A DNA stretch of 34,491 nucleotides from an uncultured Paracoccaceae bacterium (GTDB lineage: Bacteria; Pseudomonadota; Alphaproteobacteria; Rhizobiales; Amorphaceae): positions 1 through 34,491 of the forward strand of contig CAKZYH010000371.1 in NCBI GenBank assembly GCA_937884725.1, in the 5' to 3' direction. Every line of letters begins with the position of its first letter. Position 1 is the stretch's first letter. This document shows, piece by piece, positions 1 through 8,684 of the stretch. The notes below the pieces were generated by a model. It searched no databases. It was not told the DNA's origin and saw only the letters and a program-made list of their open reading frames with translations. The translations under genes and the position numbers were made by a program.

Positions 1-395
1 CGCTGGCTGGACTGCACGTCATGCTCGTTGTGGGCGAGCATCATCACGCCGCGCCGGGAGAACATGACGTTGTAGTTCAGCTCCTGCGACAAGCCTTCCC
101 ACAGGTCCACCGAGTGATCGTAGAGGCGCGCGCTTTCATCGTAGAGATAATTGGAGCGGATGATGGTGGTGTTGCGCCCAGTATTGCCGCCACCGAGCCA
201 ACCTTTTTCCACCACCGCGACGTTGGTGATGCCGTGCTGTTCAGCCAGGTAGTAAGCGGCGCCAAGCCCATGGCCGCCTGCCCCGACGATCACCACGTCG
301 TACTCGGCCTTGGGCTGAGCCTCGGGCCACTGCTCGGTCCATTTTTCCAGGCCGAGCGCGTTCTTTAACAGTGCAAACGCCGAGTGCTGCGCCAT
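1..395 (-). CDS. soxB: Sarcosine oxidase beta subunit family (FAD-dependent), N-terminal part, truncated by window edge
   Basis: Minus-strand reading from ATG at 395: [84 protein letters not shown]...; Rossmann FAD motif and [20 protein letters not shown] typical of SoxB. Not in the ORF track because no stop lies in the window. Confidence 0.88.
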   Translation of the reverse strand, partial: MAQHSAFALLKNALGLEKWTEQWPEAQPKAEYDVVIVGAGGHGLGAAYYLAEQHGITNVAVVEKGWLGGGNTGRNTTIIRSNYLYDESARLYDHSVDLWEGLSQELNYNVMFSRRGVMMLAHNEHDVQSSQ

Positions 396-529
396 GCCGT
401 CCCCGCATTGTGAGTAATCGCCCGCAAACGCCCTCTAATCTGCTTCAGAGCCGGTGTAAATTGAAGAAAATGGCATTGGCGCCGCAGTGCCCAAATGCAG
501 CCAAGTGCGGTCAAGGTGAGGGCAAGCCC

Positions 530-1468
530 TTAAAGCGGGTGGCTCTGCTCGCGGAACCGCGCGCCCAACCATTCGGTAAAGGCAACCACCGCAGGCACCT
601 CCGCCCGGTCGGCCGCGACCACGACGTGGTGACACTCTGCCGGCAGCACAGACCCGGTGCCGAAGCGCACCAGTCGGCCATCGCTGAGCGGTCGTGCCAG
701 CATGGAGTGCCACCCCAACACGATGCCCTGCCCATTGACCGCTGCGAAGACGGCGTCGCTGTAGTGGTTGAACGTCAGATAGCCTTGGCGGCGCAGCGGC
801 GGCATGCCGGCCATGGCAAACCATCGCGGCCAACTCAGCCAATGGGCCTCGTCATCGTGTGAGTCGCTTTCGATCAGTGTGACCCGCTCAAGGTCCTGCA
901 TATCGGCGTCTGGGCCGATCTGTTTCAGATAGTCCGGGCTGCACATCGGATAGGCAATTTCGGGCCCAAATGTGTCGACCACTGTCCCGTCCAAGAACGG
1001 ACCACGCCCGTAGCGCACCGCAACAGCGACATCATCGCGGCGAAGATCGAGCGGGGTGTCCTGGGTCACCACGCGAAGACGGATTTGCGGAAAGCGCTCT
1101 CGGAATGCGGGTAAGTTGGGCAAAAGCCAGAAGTGCGAGAACGACAAAGAGACAGAGACCGTCAGCTGGTCAGGTTCCTGCGCCCGGCGGACGCGAGCGA
1201 CCCCATCGCCGATGGTGCCGAAGCCGCTCCGCACTGCGGCCGCCAAAGTTTCGCCTTGAGGTGTCAGCAAAACCCGGCGCGGTTCGCGGCGAAACAGTGT
1301 CACGCCCAGCTCGTCTTCCAGCTGTTTGATCTGCCGGCTGACCGCCGCTTGGGTCACGCAAAGCTCGTCGGCGGCGCGGGTAAAGCCGCCCAGGCGCGCG
1401 GCCGCTTCGAACGCCGCAAGCGCATTCAGAGACGGCAGACGTTGGCGTGATCGGGCCATGGTCGACAC
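530..1468 (-). CDS. LysR-family transcriptional regulator (GcvA-like)
   Basis: 312 aa; N-terminal HTH LPSLNALAAFEAAARLGGFTRAADELCVTQAAVSRQIKQLEDELGVTLFRR. A second start (MARSR) lies at 1459. Confidence 0.93.
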   Translation of the reverse strand: MSTMARSRQRLPSLNALAAFEAAARLGGFTRAADELCVTQAAVSRQIKQLEDELGVTLFRREPRRVLLTPQGETLAAAVRSGFGTIGDGVARVRRAQEPDQLTVSVSLSFSHFWLLPNLPAFRERFPQIRLRVVTQDTPLDLRRDDVAVAVRYGRGPFLDGTVVDTFGPEIAYPMCSPDYLKQIGPDADMQDLERVTLIESDSHDDEAHWLSWPRWFAMAGMPPLRRQGYLTFNHYSDAVFAAVNGQGIVLGWHSMLARPLSDGRLVRFGTGSVLPAECHHVVVAADRAEVPAVVAFTEWLGARFREQSHPL

Positions 1469-1620
1469 TAAGCGCGTGATTTCTCACTGACATAAGCATA
1501 ACTCCAAGTCATCGTCAGCTAAAGTTTTTGTGCCGTTGCTCCACTTCGCGATTCATCCCAATCTCTTGGCTGTCGTCGTGAAGACAGTATTAACAACCCG
1601 AGACTCAGGAGTGCTGCATT

Positions 1621-2907
1621 ATGCAGCAGATGGTGACGCCACTTTCAGCAGTGGAGTTCGCAGGCGATACCATCAGAGATTTGCTTCGGGCAAGGCTGCC
1701 CAACCATGCGTTGCCGGCGGGGCTCTACACGCGCAACGATGTCCTAGACGCCGACCTCGATGTTATTTTCCACCGCAATTGGATCGCAGTGGCGGTGGAA
1801 GCCGACGTTCCGGAGCCCGGTGATGTCTACGCGCTAACCATCGGACGCTCGCCAATCGTGATCGTGCGCGACGATGACGGCGAAGTCCGTGCATTTCACA
1901 ATGTGTGCAGCCACCGCGGCGCAAAGCTGGTCGACGATGGCCGGTCCATTGTTGGTAAGCTTGTGTGCCCCTACCACCAGTGGACCTACGAGCTCACCGG
2001 CGAACTCATTCGCGCGCCCCACATGGGCCAAGATTTCGCCAAGCAGCTCTACCACCTGAAAACCGTTGCGTTGCGCAACGTCTCCGGCGTCATCTTCGTG
2101 TGCCTCTCCGATGATCCGCCGCAGGATATGGACGAGAAGGCGGCCCTCATCGCAGAGCGCCTGGATGAATTTCGCTTAGCTGACACCAAAATCGCCCACG
2201 AGCGCGATATTGTGGAAAACGGCAACTGGAAGCTCACGATGGAAAATAATCGTGAGTGCTACCACTGCGCGTCCAACCACCCAGAACTGTCGATGGCCTT
2301 CTACGCGTCAGACTTCGGCTTTGATCCGGCCGACCAGTCCGAAGAGGAAGCGGCAGAGACCGAAGCACTCGACGTGGTCTACGCCGACCGTATCGCGGAG
2401 TGGGACAGCTGCGGCATGCTCCACGATGCGCTGAATTTCGCGTCCGGGCACGAGACTCACTTCCGCACGCAACGGCTGATCATCGGCGGCAACGGCGAAT
2501 CGCAAACGCCCGATCAGCGGGCCGCAAGCCGCATCCCCCTCGGCATCACCGAGGGCCGCAAGAACGGCGACGTGCACCTGTGGAGCAATAACCTCTGGGC
2601 GCACTTCATGGGCGACCATGCCGTTGTGTTCTTTTGTGTGCCGCTGACACCGGACACAACGCTGGTGCGCACAAAGTGGCTTGTGCACAAGGATGCCGTC
2701 GAAGGTGTCGACTACGATCTTGAGCACCTGACCCACATCTGGATCACCACAAATCAGGAAGATGCCGATTTGGTGGAGCGCACCCACAAAGGCGTGCAGT
2801 CGGCAGGGTACCGCCCCGGCCCATACTCGACCTTCAACGAAACCACCGTGAACGACTTCGTCACCTGGTACGTGGAACGCATGGTCGCGGCCGGACACGC
2901 CGACTGA
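1621..2907 (+). CDS. gbcA: Rieske non-heme iron oxygenase alpha subunit, GbcA/Stc2-like (glycine betaine or stachydrine demethylase type)
   Basis: 428 aa; Rieske motif CSHRGAKLVDDGRSIVGKLVCPYHQW (CxH...CxxH) and mononuclear Fe motif NNRECYHCASNHPE; stop overlaps the next start (TGATG). Confidence 0.85.
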   Translation: MQQMVTPLSAVEFAGDTIRDLLRARLPNHALPAGLYTRNDVLDADLDVIFHRNWIAVAVEADVPEPGDVYALTIGRSPIVIVRDDDGEVRAFHNVCSHRGAKLVDDGRSIVGKLVCPYHQWTYELTGELIRAPHMGQDFAKQLYHLKTVALRNVSGVIFVCLSDDPPQDMDEKAALIAERLDEFRLADTKIAHERDIVENGNWKLTMENNRECYHCASNHPELSMAFYASDFGFDPADQSEEEAAETEALDVVYADRIAEWDSCGMLHDALNFASGHETHFRTQRLIIGGNGESQTPDQRAASRIPLGITEGRKNGDVHLWSNNLWAHFMGDHAVVFFCVPLTPDTTLVRTKWLVHKDAVEGVDYDLEHLTHIWITTNQEDADLVERTHKGVQSAGYRPGPYSTFNETTVNDFVTWYVERMVAAGHAD

Positions 2908-3962
2908 TGACAACTTTTCCCGCGGCAATGGCCGCCAAGCGGGTCGATTGGCCCAGCGACCAGTGGGGCACGCTGCGCTGCCTGCATGCGTGGAACGAAA
3001 CCCGTGATGTCAAAACGTTCCTGCTGGCACCGGACGACGGCAGCCGCATAACCTTCGACCCCGGTCAGTTCATGACGTTTCGCACCGCGCTGGATGGCCG
3101 GCCGGTGGAACGGTGCTACACGCTCTCATCATCTGCTGCGGGCGACCGCGCGGTGGCAATTACCGTAAAAGTGAAGCCCGGCGGCGCGATGTCCGGGCAC
3201 CTGCATAAAGCGCTAGCCCCTGGAGAACGCATCAGCGCGTTTGGGCCTGCAGGCGCCTTTTCGCCGGTGGAGCACCAGGCTGAGAAGTTCGCTCTCATCT
3301 CCGCCGGCAGCGGCATCACGCCGATGCTGTCCATGGTGCGCACCGCAGCCGATCTTGGGCTGCCCCTTGATGCAGACTTTGTGCACGTGGCGCGCACACC
3401 GCGCGACTATGTGGCGGCCGCTGAGCTGCGCGCCCTGAAGCGCCGCCTGCCAGGGCTCAGGCTCCACTTCATCCCAACCCGCCCGTCGGCGAAGAACATC
3501 GGCGGACGCTTGACCGCGGACGCACTCATTGAACTCGTGCCGGATCTGGCAGGCCGTATGGTCATGTGCTGCGGGCCGGAAGGGTTTATGGAATCGGTGA
3601 AGAACGCCGCCTTCGACCACGGCGTCCCGCCCGAATTCTACGCCGAGGAGTCTTTCGATTTCGGCCAAGAAGACGACGCGATCACCGACACCGGCGCTCC
3701 GGTCTGGCGCATCACGTTCGCCAAATCAGGCCGATCCTTCGATTGCCCTGCCGACACCACCATCTTGCGCGCCGCCAAAGCCGCAGGTTTCGCCATCGCC
3801 GCCTCATGCGCGAAGGGGATGTGTGGTACTTGCAAATGCGTCAAGATATCCGGCGATCTCGCCATGACCCACCAAGGCGGCATCCGCCAACGCGAAATCG
3901 ACCGCGGCTTCGTGCTACCCTGCTCCAGCCGACCGCGCGGCGACGTTGTGCTTGACCGCTGA
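2907..3962 (+). CDS. gbcB: Ferredoxin-NAD(P)H reductase component, GbcB-like (FAD/NAD plus C-terminal 2Fe-2S)
   Basis: 351 aa; RCYTLSSS flavin motif, GSGITPMLSM, CCGPEGFM, C-terminal CAKGMCGTCKCVKISGDL...LPCSS plant-type ferredoxin. Confidence 0.85.
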   Translation: MTTFPAAMAAKRVDWPSDQWGTLRCLHAWNETRDVKTFLLAPDDGSRITFDPGQFMTFRTALDGRPVERCYTLSSSAAGDRAVAITVKVKPGGAMSGHLHKALAPGERISAFGPAGAFSPVEHQAEKFALISAGSGITPMLSMVRTAADLGLPLDADFVHVARTPRDYVAAAELRALKRRLPGLRLHFIPTRPSAKNIGGRLTADALIELVPDLAGRMVMCCGPEGFMESVKNAAFDHGVPPEFYAEESFDFGQEDDAITDTGAPVWRITFAKSGRSFDCPADTTILRAAKAAGFAIAASCAKGMCGTCKCVKISGDLAMTHQGGIRQREIDRGFVLPCSSRPRGDVVLDR

Positions 3963-3986
3963 CGCAGGACCGGAAAGCTGACAGCC

Positions 3987-6023
3987 ATGCGTTTTGACCC
4001 CCTCCTTCAGCCCCATCAGCTCAAACACCTCACGCTGCGCAACAGGATGATGTCCACCGCGCACGAGCCCGCCTACACCGAAGGCGGCCTGCCGAAGGAA
4101 CGCTACCGGCTCTACCATGCTGAGAAGGCCAAGGGCGGCATCGGTCTCACCATGATCGGCGGGTCGACCATCGTGGCGCCCGACGCACCGCAGTCGTTCG
4201 GCAACATCGAGATTTGGCGCGACGAGTGCGTGAAGTGGCTCGCCGAACTCGCCGACGATTGCCACGAGCACGGCGCGGCCGTGATGATCCAGCTGACCCA
4301 CATGGGCCGGCGCTCCTACTCAACGCGTGGCGAGTGGTTCCCGCTGATCTCCGCAAGCCATAAGCGCGAAGCCGCCCACAGGTCCTGGCCCAAAGCCATG
4401 GAAGACTGGGACATCCGCCGGACCATCACCGCCTACGCCGACGCGGCAGAAAAGGTGAAAGCCGCCGGCCTCGATGGCTTTGAAATCACCGCCTACGGTC
4501 ACCTCTTCGACCAGTTCCTCTCGCCGCTCACCAACGAGCGGACCGATGAGTATGGCGGCAGCCTCGAAAACCGCATGCGGTTCGGCTTTGAGGTTTTGGA
4601 GGCCGTTCGGGAGCGGGTCGGCCCTGACTACATCGTTGGCCTGCGCATGGTCTGCGATGAGGACGCCGACGGCGGCATCAGTCGCGAAGAGGGCCTCACC
4701 ATAGCCCACACCTTCGCAGCCTCCGGCCTCATCGACTTCATGAACGTCATTCGCGGCCACATCGACACCGAGGCCGGCCTGTCGAAGGTCATCCCCGGCA
4801 TGGGCGCACGCTCCGCCCCGCACCTGGACTTTGCGGGCGAAGTGCGTGCAAAAACTCGCCTCACCACCATGCACGCCGCCCGCATCCAGGATGTGGCAAC
4901 GGCGCGGCACGCGGTGGAAAGCGGCAAGCTCGACCTTGTGGGCATGACTCGCGCCCACATGGCCGACCCTCACATCATCAAGAAAATCATCGAGGGCAAC
5001 GAAGAGCAGATCCGCCCCTGTGTCGGCATGGGCTACTGCATCGATTCGATCTACAACGGCGAGGCGAGCTGCGTGCACAACGCCGCCACCGGCCGCGAAA
5101 AGACGATGCCGCACGTGGTCACCCGCGGCGATGGCGCACCCAAAAAGGTTGTCATCATCGGTGGCGGCCCAGGTGGTTTGGAGGCGGCCCGCGTCGCCGG
5201 CGCACGAGGTCACAGCGTCACTCTGTTTGAGGCGCAGGATGAACCTGGCGGACAAATCCGGCTCGGCGCAGCGCTCAAGCGGCGGCGGGAAATCTCCGGC
5301 ATTACGGACTGGCGCATGTCGGAATGCGAGCGATACGGCGTTGACATCCGCTGCAACGTCTACGCCGAGGCCGACGACGTCCTCGCTGAAGCGCCGGACT
5401 ACGTTGTGGTCGCCACCGGCGGTATGCCGGATTTCAGCTTCCTCAACGGCTCGGGCGAACTCGCCACCTCGTCGTGGGACATCCTGTCGGGTGCCGCGCG
5501 CCCGGCCAAAGACGTCATCTTGTTCGACGACAACGGCCAGCATCCCGGCCTCACTGCGGCAGAATTCATCTGCGGCACTGGATCGAACCTTGAGATCATC
5601 ACGCCTGAGCGCACCCTCGGCCCGGAAGTCGGCGGCACATCCTTCCCGCCCTACTTCAAAGCGTTCGGCGAGAACGACGTGCGCATCACAATCAACCTGA
5701 AGCTGGTCGGCGTCGAGCGGTCTGGAAATCGGCTTCTGACGCACTTTCACGACGAGTACGCCGACCGCATCCTGACGCGCGAGGCTGACCAGGTGGTGGT
5801 GGAAAATGGCACCGTGCCTCTGGAAGACGTCTATTTCGACCTACGCCCGCAATCCAAAAACTTTGGCGAGATCGATCTCGCCGCGGTGATGAATGATCGC
5901 CCGCAGGCGGTGGAGCGAAACGCCAGCGGCGCGTTCACGCTCTGGCGCGTGGGCGATGCCGTGGCGAGCCGGAATATCCACGCCGCCATCTACGACGCCC
6001 TGCGCCTGATGAAACACATCTAG
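3987..6023 (+). CDS. NADH:flavin oxidoreductase/OYE-TMADH family demethylase (DgcA/StcD-like; dimethylglycine or N-methylproline demethylase type)
   Basis: 678 aa; N-terminal OYE barrel (LTNERTDEYGGSLENRMRF), C-terminal FAD/NAD domain (VVIIGGGPGGLEAARVAGARGHSVTLFEA); directly downstream of the gbcAB-like pair. Confidence 0.85.
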   Translation: MRFDPLLQPHQLKHLTLRNRMMSTAHEPAYTEGGLPKERYRLYHAEKAKGGIGLTMIGGSTIVAPDAPQSFGNIEIWRDECVKWLAELADDCHEHGAAVMIQLTHMGRRSYSTRGEWFPLISASHKREAAHRSWPKAMEDWDIRRTITAYADAAEKVKAAGLDGFEITAYGHLFDQFLSPLTNERTDEYGGSLENRMRFGFEVLEAVRERVGPDYIVGLRMVCDEDADGGISREEGLTIAHTFAASGLIDFMNVIRGHIDTEAGLSKVIPGMGARSAPHLDFAGEVRAKTRLTTMHAARIQDVATARHAVESGKLDLVGMTRAHMADPHIIKKIIEGNEEQIRPCVGMGYCIDSIYNGEASCVHNAATGREKTMPHVVTRGDGAPKKVVIIGGGPGGLEAARVAGARGHSVTLFEAQDEPGGQIRLGAALKRRREISGITDWRMSECERYGVDIRCNVYAEADDVLAEAPDYVVVATGGMPDFSFLNGSGELATSSWDILSGAARPAKDVILFDDNGQHPGLTAAEFICGTGSNLEIITPERTLGPEVGGTSFPPYFKAFGENDVRITINLKLVGVERSGNRLLTHFHDEYADRILTREADQVVVENGTVPLEDVYFDLRPQSKNFGEIDLAAVMNDRPQAVERNASGAFTLWRVGDAVASRNIHAAIYDALRLMKHI

Positions 6024-6631
6024 GCGGCGGTCGGCCGGCGGGTGAAGAGAAGCAGCACGCCAAACCCGATCATCCCGGCGCCCGATGCCCGCGTCATCCA
6101 TGTCGTCGCGCGCTGGCCGACTCCGGCGAACAACCGGCCGACAAGCGCGTAAGCCAACATCGCGACCACCTCGAGCGCGAGGAAGATCACGCCCAAAACC
6201 GCATAGCTCGCTGCGTAGTGCTGCGGATCCACAAACTGCGGAAAGAAGGCCGCAAAAATCAGGATCGCTTTGGGATTGCCAGCTGCCACCAGCGCCTCTT
6301 GCCGCGCGGCAGCGAAGAGGGGCCGCCCGTTCGCCTGCAACGCCGATCCGCTTTGGCTGGCGCCCCGCAAAATCCGCACGCCGAGATAAATGAGATAGGC
6401 CGCCCCAACAATCTTCACCGCCCAAAAGAGCTGCGCCGACACTGCCAAAACAACCCCGAGGCCAAGGCCAGCCAGCGCAATCATCGGCACAAAGGTCAAA
6501 AGCCGCCCGGTGCCCGCAGCGAGCGCAAAGGCTGGCCCGCGATGCATTCCGTTGGTCATGGCCAGCAAGTTATTGGGGCCGAACGCAAGGTTCAGCGCAA
6601 AACACGCGGGTATGAAGAGCGCTAAATCCAT
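6020..6631 (-). CDS. LysE/RhtB family amino-acid exporter
   Basis: ORF 6020..6691; likely start MDLALFIPACFALNLAFGPNNLLAMTNG at 6631; typical LysE N-terminus and GNPKAILIFAAFFPQFV. Confidence 0.85.
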   Translation of the reverse strand: MDLALFIPACFALNLAFGPNNLLAMTNGMHRGPAFALAAGTGRLLTFVPMIALAGLGLGVVLAVSAQLFWAVKIVGAAYLIYLGVRILRGASQSGSALQANGRPLFAAARQEALVAAGNPKAILIFAAFFPQFVDPQHYAASYAVLGVIFLALEVVAMLAYALVGRLFAGVGQRATTWMTRASGAGMIGFGVLLLFTRRPTAA

Positions 6632-6734
6632 GGGTCTCGCCTCCGGCAGGCGCACTTTGTGGCAAATGAACGCGCGCCAGAGCAGAGGCATTGGGGCGGG
6701 GCAGCCATCCAGCCCGCGCGCCGCAGCCGCAGGA

Positions 6735-7550
6735 CTACTGCCGCTCTGCCGCCTTCGCGTTGGTCTGCAACAGCCCCTTCAACTCCGCCACATCGTCGCT
6801 GAGTTTGGCGAGCGATGCGTGGACGGATGCTGCCTCATCGGCAAGTGCCACACGGCCTTCCGTCGCCGTCTCCTCCACCTGCTCTTGCATCGCCGAGACC
6901 ACAACGCCGATAAACAGGTTCAGCACCACAAACGTCGACAGAAGAATAAACGGCACGAAGAAAATCCAGGCGTAAGGAAACACCTCCATCACCGGCCGCG
7001 AAATTCCCATCGACCAGGATTCCAACGTCATGATCTGGAACAGCGTGTAAGCGGACGCGCCAAGTGTCCCGAAAAACTCCGGAAATGCCTCTTTAAACAG
7101 CTCAGTCGCCATCACCGATGCCACGTAAAACACGATGCACATCAAAAGGATGATCGACCCCATCCCGGGCAGCGCGGCAATCAACCCAACCACCACCTTA
7201 CGCAGCGATGGCACGACGGAAATCAGCCGCAGCACCCGCAAAATTCGCAAGGCGCGCAGCACCGAGAACGGCCCCGAATCGGGCATCAGCGCGATCCCCA
7301 CGATCGTCAGGTCGAACAGGCTCCAAGGGTCTTTGAAAAAGCGCGCCCGATGCGCGTAAAGGCGCATCGCGATCTCCACCACGAAGACGCCGAGGATCGT
7401 TTTGTCGATGGCAAGGAGCACCGGGCCGATGGCGGCCATCACGCTGGCACTGGTCTCCAGCCCCAACGTGATCGCGTTGATGATGATCAGCGCAGTGATC
7501 GACCATTCCCACGCTTTGGTGGCCAACAGGTGGGCGACCTTCTCGCGCAT
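6735..7550 (-). CDS. Voltage-gated sodium channel, NaChBac/NavAb family
   Basis: 271 aa; S4 VLRALRILRVLRLISVVPSLRKVV, pore MTLESWSMGISRPVMEVFPYAWIFFVPF, S6 and a C-terminal helical/coiled-coil-like tail. Confidence 0.92.
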   Translation of the reverse strand: MREKVAHLLATKAWEWSITALIIINAITLGLETSASVMAAIGPVLLAIDKTILGVFVVEIAMRLYAHRARFFKDPWSLFDLTIVGIALMPDSGPFSVLRALRILRVLRLISVVPSLRKVVVGLIAALPGMGSIILLMCIVFYVASVMATELFKEAFPEFFGTLGASAYTLFQIMTLESWSMGISRPVMEVFPYAWIFFVPFILLSTFVVLNLFIGVVVSAMQEQVEETATEGRVALADEAASVHASLAKLSDDVAELKGLLQTNAKAAERQ

Positions 7551-7633
7551 CGGCGCACTCTCCAGGTTCTAAAAAGCACCCGGGAGATTGGCGCGGCGAC
7601 GACGCCGGGCAAGCGCCGCCGTCGCGCAGTAGC

Positions 7634-8629
7634 CTAAAGGGTCACCACAACCCTGCCCCGCACGCCGCCTTTCAAGATGCTGCGGCCAAGCTCCGGCAGA
7701 TCCTCAAGCGACGCTTCGGCGATCATGTCGTCGAGCTTGGCAAGCGGCAGATCGGTCGCCACCCGATCCCAAGCCGCAAGGCGCGGCTCACGCGGTTGCA
7801 TCACCGAATCGATGCCCAAAATGTTGGCGCCGCGCAGGAGGAACGGGATGACCGTCGCGCCCTCAAGCGCCGCGCCGCCGGCGAGCCCGACCGCCGCCGC
7901 GCTGCCGCCATACTGCAGCAGCGTCATCACATGGGCGAGCATGGCGCCCCCCACGGCATCAACGCAGCCCGCATAAGTCTCCCGGCCCAGCGGGCGTTTG
8001 GGCGCATCGGCAAGATCAGACCGGGGGACGATGGTGCTTGCCCCCAGCGACTTCAAATATGCTTCCTGCTCCGGCCGACCCGTCACGGCCGCAACCTCGT
8101 AGCCAAGGTTGGCCAGGATCGCGACAGCCACCGACCCCACACCGCCGGCAGCGCCGGTGACCAGCACAGGCTTTCCGCCGGGTGCCATGCCGTGCGCCTC
8201 CAGCGCCATCACCGCCAGCATCGACGTGAAGCCAGCTGTGCCAACCGCCATCGCCTGCCGCGCCGACAAACCCTTGGGCAGCGGCACCAGCCAGTCGCCC
8301 TTCACCCGCGCCTTGTCCGCGTAGCCACCCCACCAGACTTCGCCAACGCGCCAACCGGTGAGCACAACCTCGTCGCCCGGCGCGTAACGCGGATCGTCAG
8401 ACGCTTCCACAACACCGGCGAAATCGATGCCCGGAACGTGCGGGTAGTCACGGACCAAGCCGCCGCCCCCCGTCAGGCAAAGCCCGTCTTTATAGTTCAG
8501 CGTTGTGTGGGTGACCTTCACCGTCACCAGTTGATCGCCATCGGCCCCGGCGGGCAGCCGCGCCTCGTCGATGTCTTCCACCGCTGCGGACACCCCGCTG
8601 TCGGTCTTGTTGACGATGATGGCTCTCAT
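7634..8629 (-). CDS. acuI: Acrylyl-CoA reductase (NADPH), MDR family AcuI/YhdH type
   Basis: 331 aa; TTLNYKDGLCLTGGGG, HVPGIDFAGVV, VTGAAGGVGSVAVAILANLGYEVAAVTG, SLGAS.I, GIDSV. Confidence 0.87.
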   Translation of the reverse strand: MRAIIVNKTDSGVSAAVEDIDEARLPAGADGDQLVTVKVTHTTLNYKDGLCLTGGGGLVRDYPHVPGIDFAGVVEASDDPRYAPGDEVVLTGWRVGEVWWGGYADKARVKGDWLVPLPKGLSARQAMAVGTAGFTSMLAVMALEAHGMAPGGKPVLVTGAAGGVGSVAVAILANLGYEVAAVTGRPEQEAYLKSLGASTIVPRSDLADAPKRPLGRETYAGCVDAVGGAMLAHVMTLLQYGGSAAAVGLAGGAALEGATVIPFLLRGANILGIDSVMQPREPRLAAWDRVATDLPLAKLDDMIAEASLEDLPELGRSILKGGVRGRVVVTL

Positions 8630-8632
8630 GGC

Positions 8633-8660
8633 GCGTCCCCGTGCTTTCTTATGGGGACGC
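8633..8660 (-). promoter_or_regulatory. Perfect 8-bp stem-loop covering the acuI Shine-Dalgarno
   Basis: Minus strand GCGTCCCC-ATAAGAAAGCAC-GGGGACGC then GCC-ATG; the SD-like GGGGA lies in the 3' arm. Confidence 0.6.
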
Positions 8661-8684
8661 CCTGCATGGCCTGCGCAGGCGTTG

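Noticed and set aside
2308-2928. 206-aa minus-strand ORF over the Rieske oxygenase
   Set aside because: Antisense shadow ORF without recognisable motif.
4320-5750. 476-aa minus-strand ORF antisense to the OYE demethylase
   Set aside because: Shadow ORF of GC-rich coding DNA; the plus-strand protein has clear family motifs and the antisense translation has none.
7565-7630. GC-rich GCGCGGCGACG...GCCGTCGCGC between acuI and the sodium channel as a terminator
   Set aside because: Arms pair imperfectly and no T-tract follows on the coding strand.
6510-7637. 375-aa plus-strand ORF over lysE and the sodium channel
   Set aside because: Antisense to well-supported genes; His/Arg/Gln-rich low-complexity translation without domain signature.
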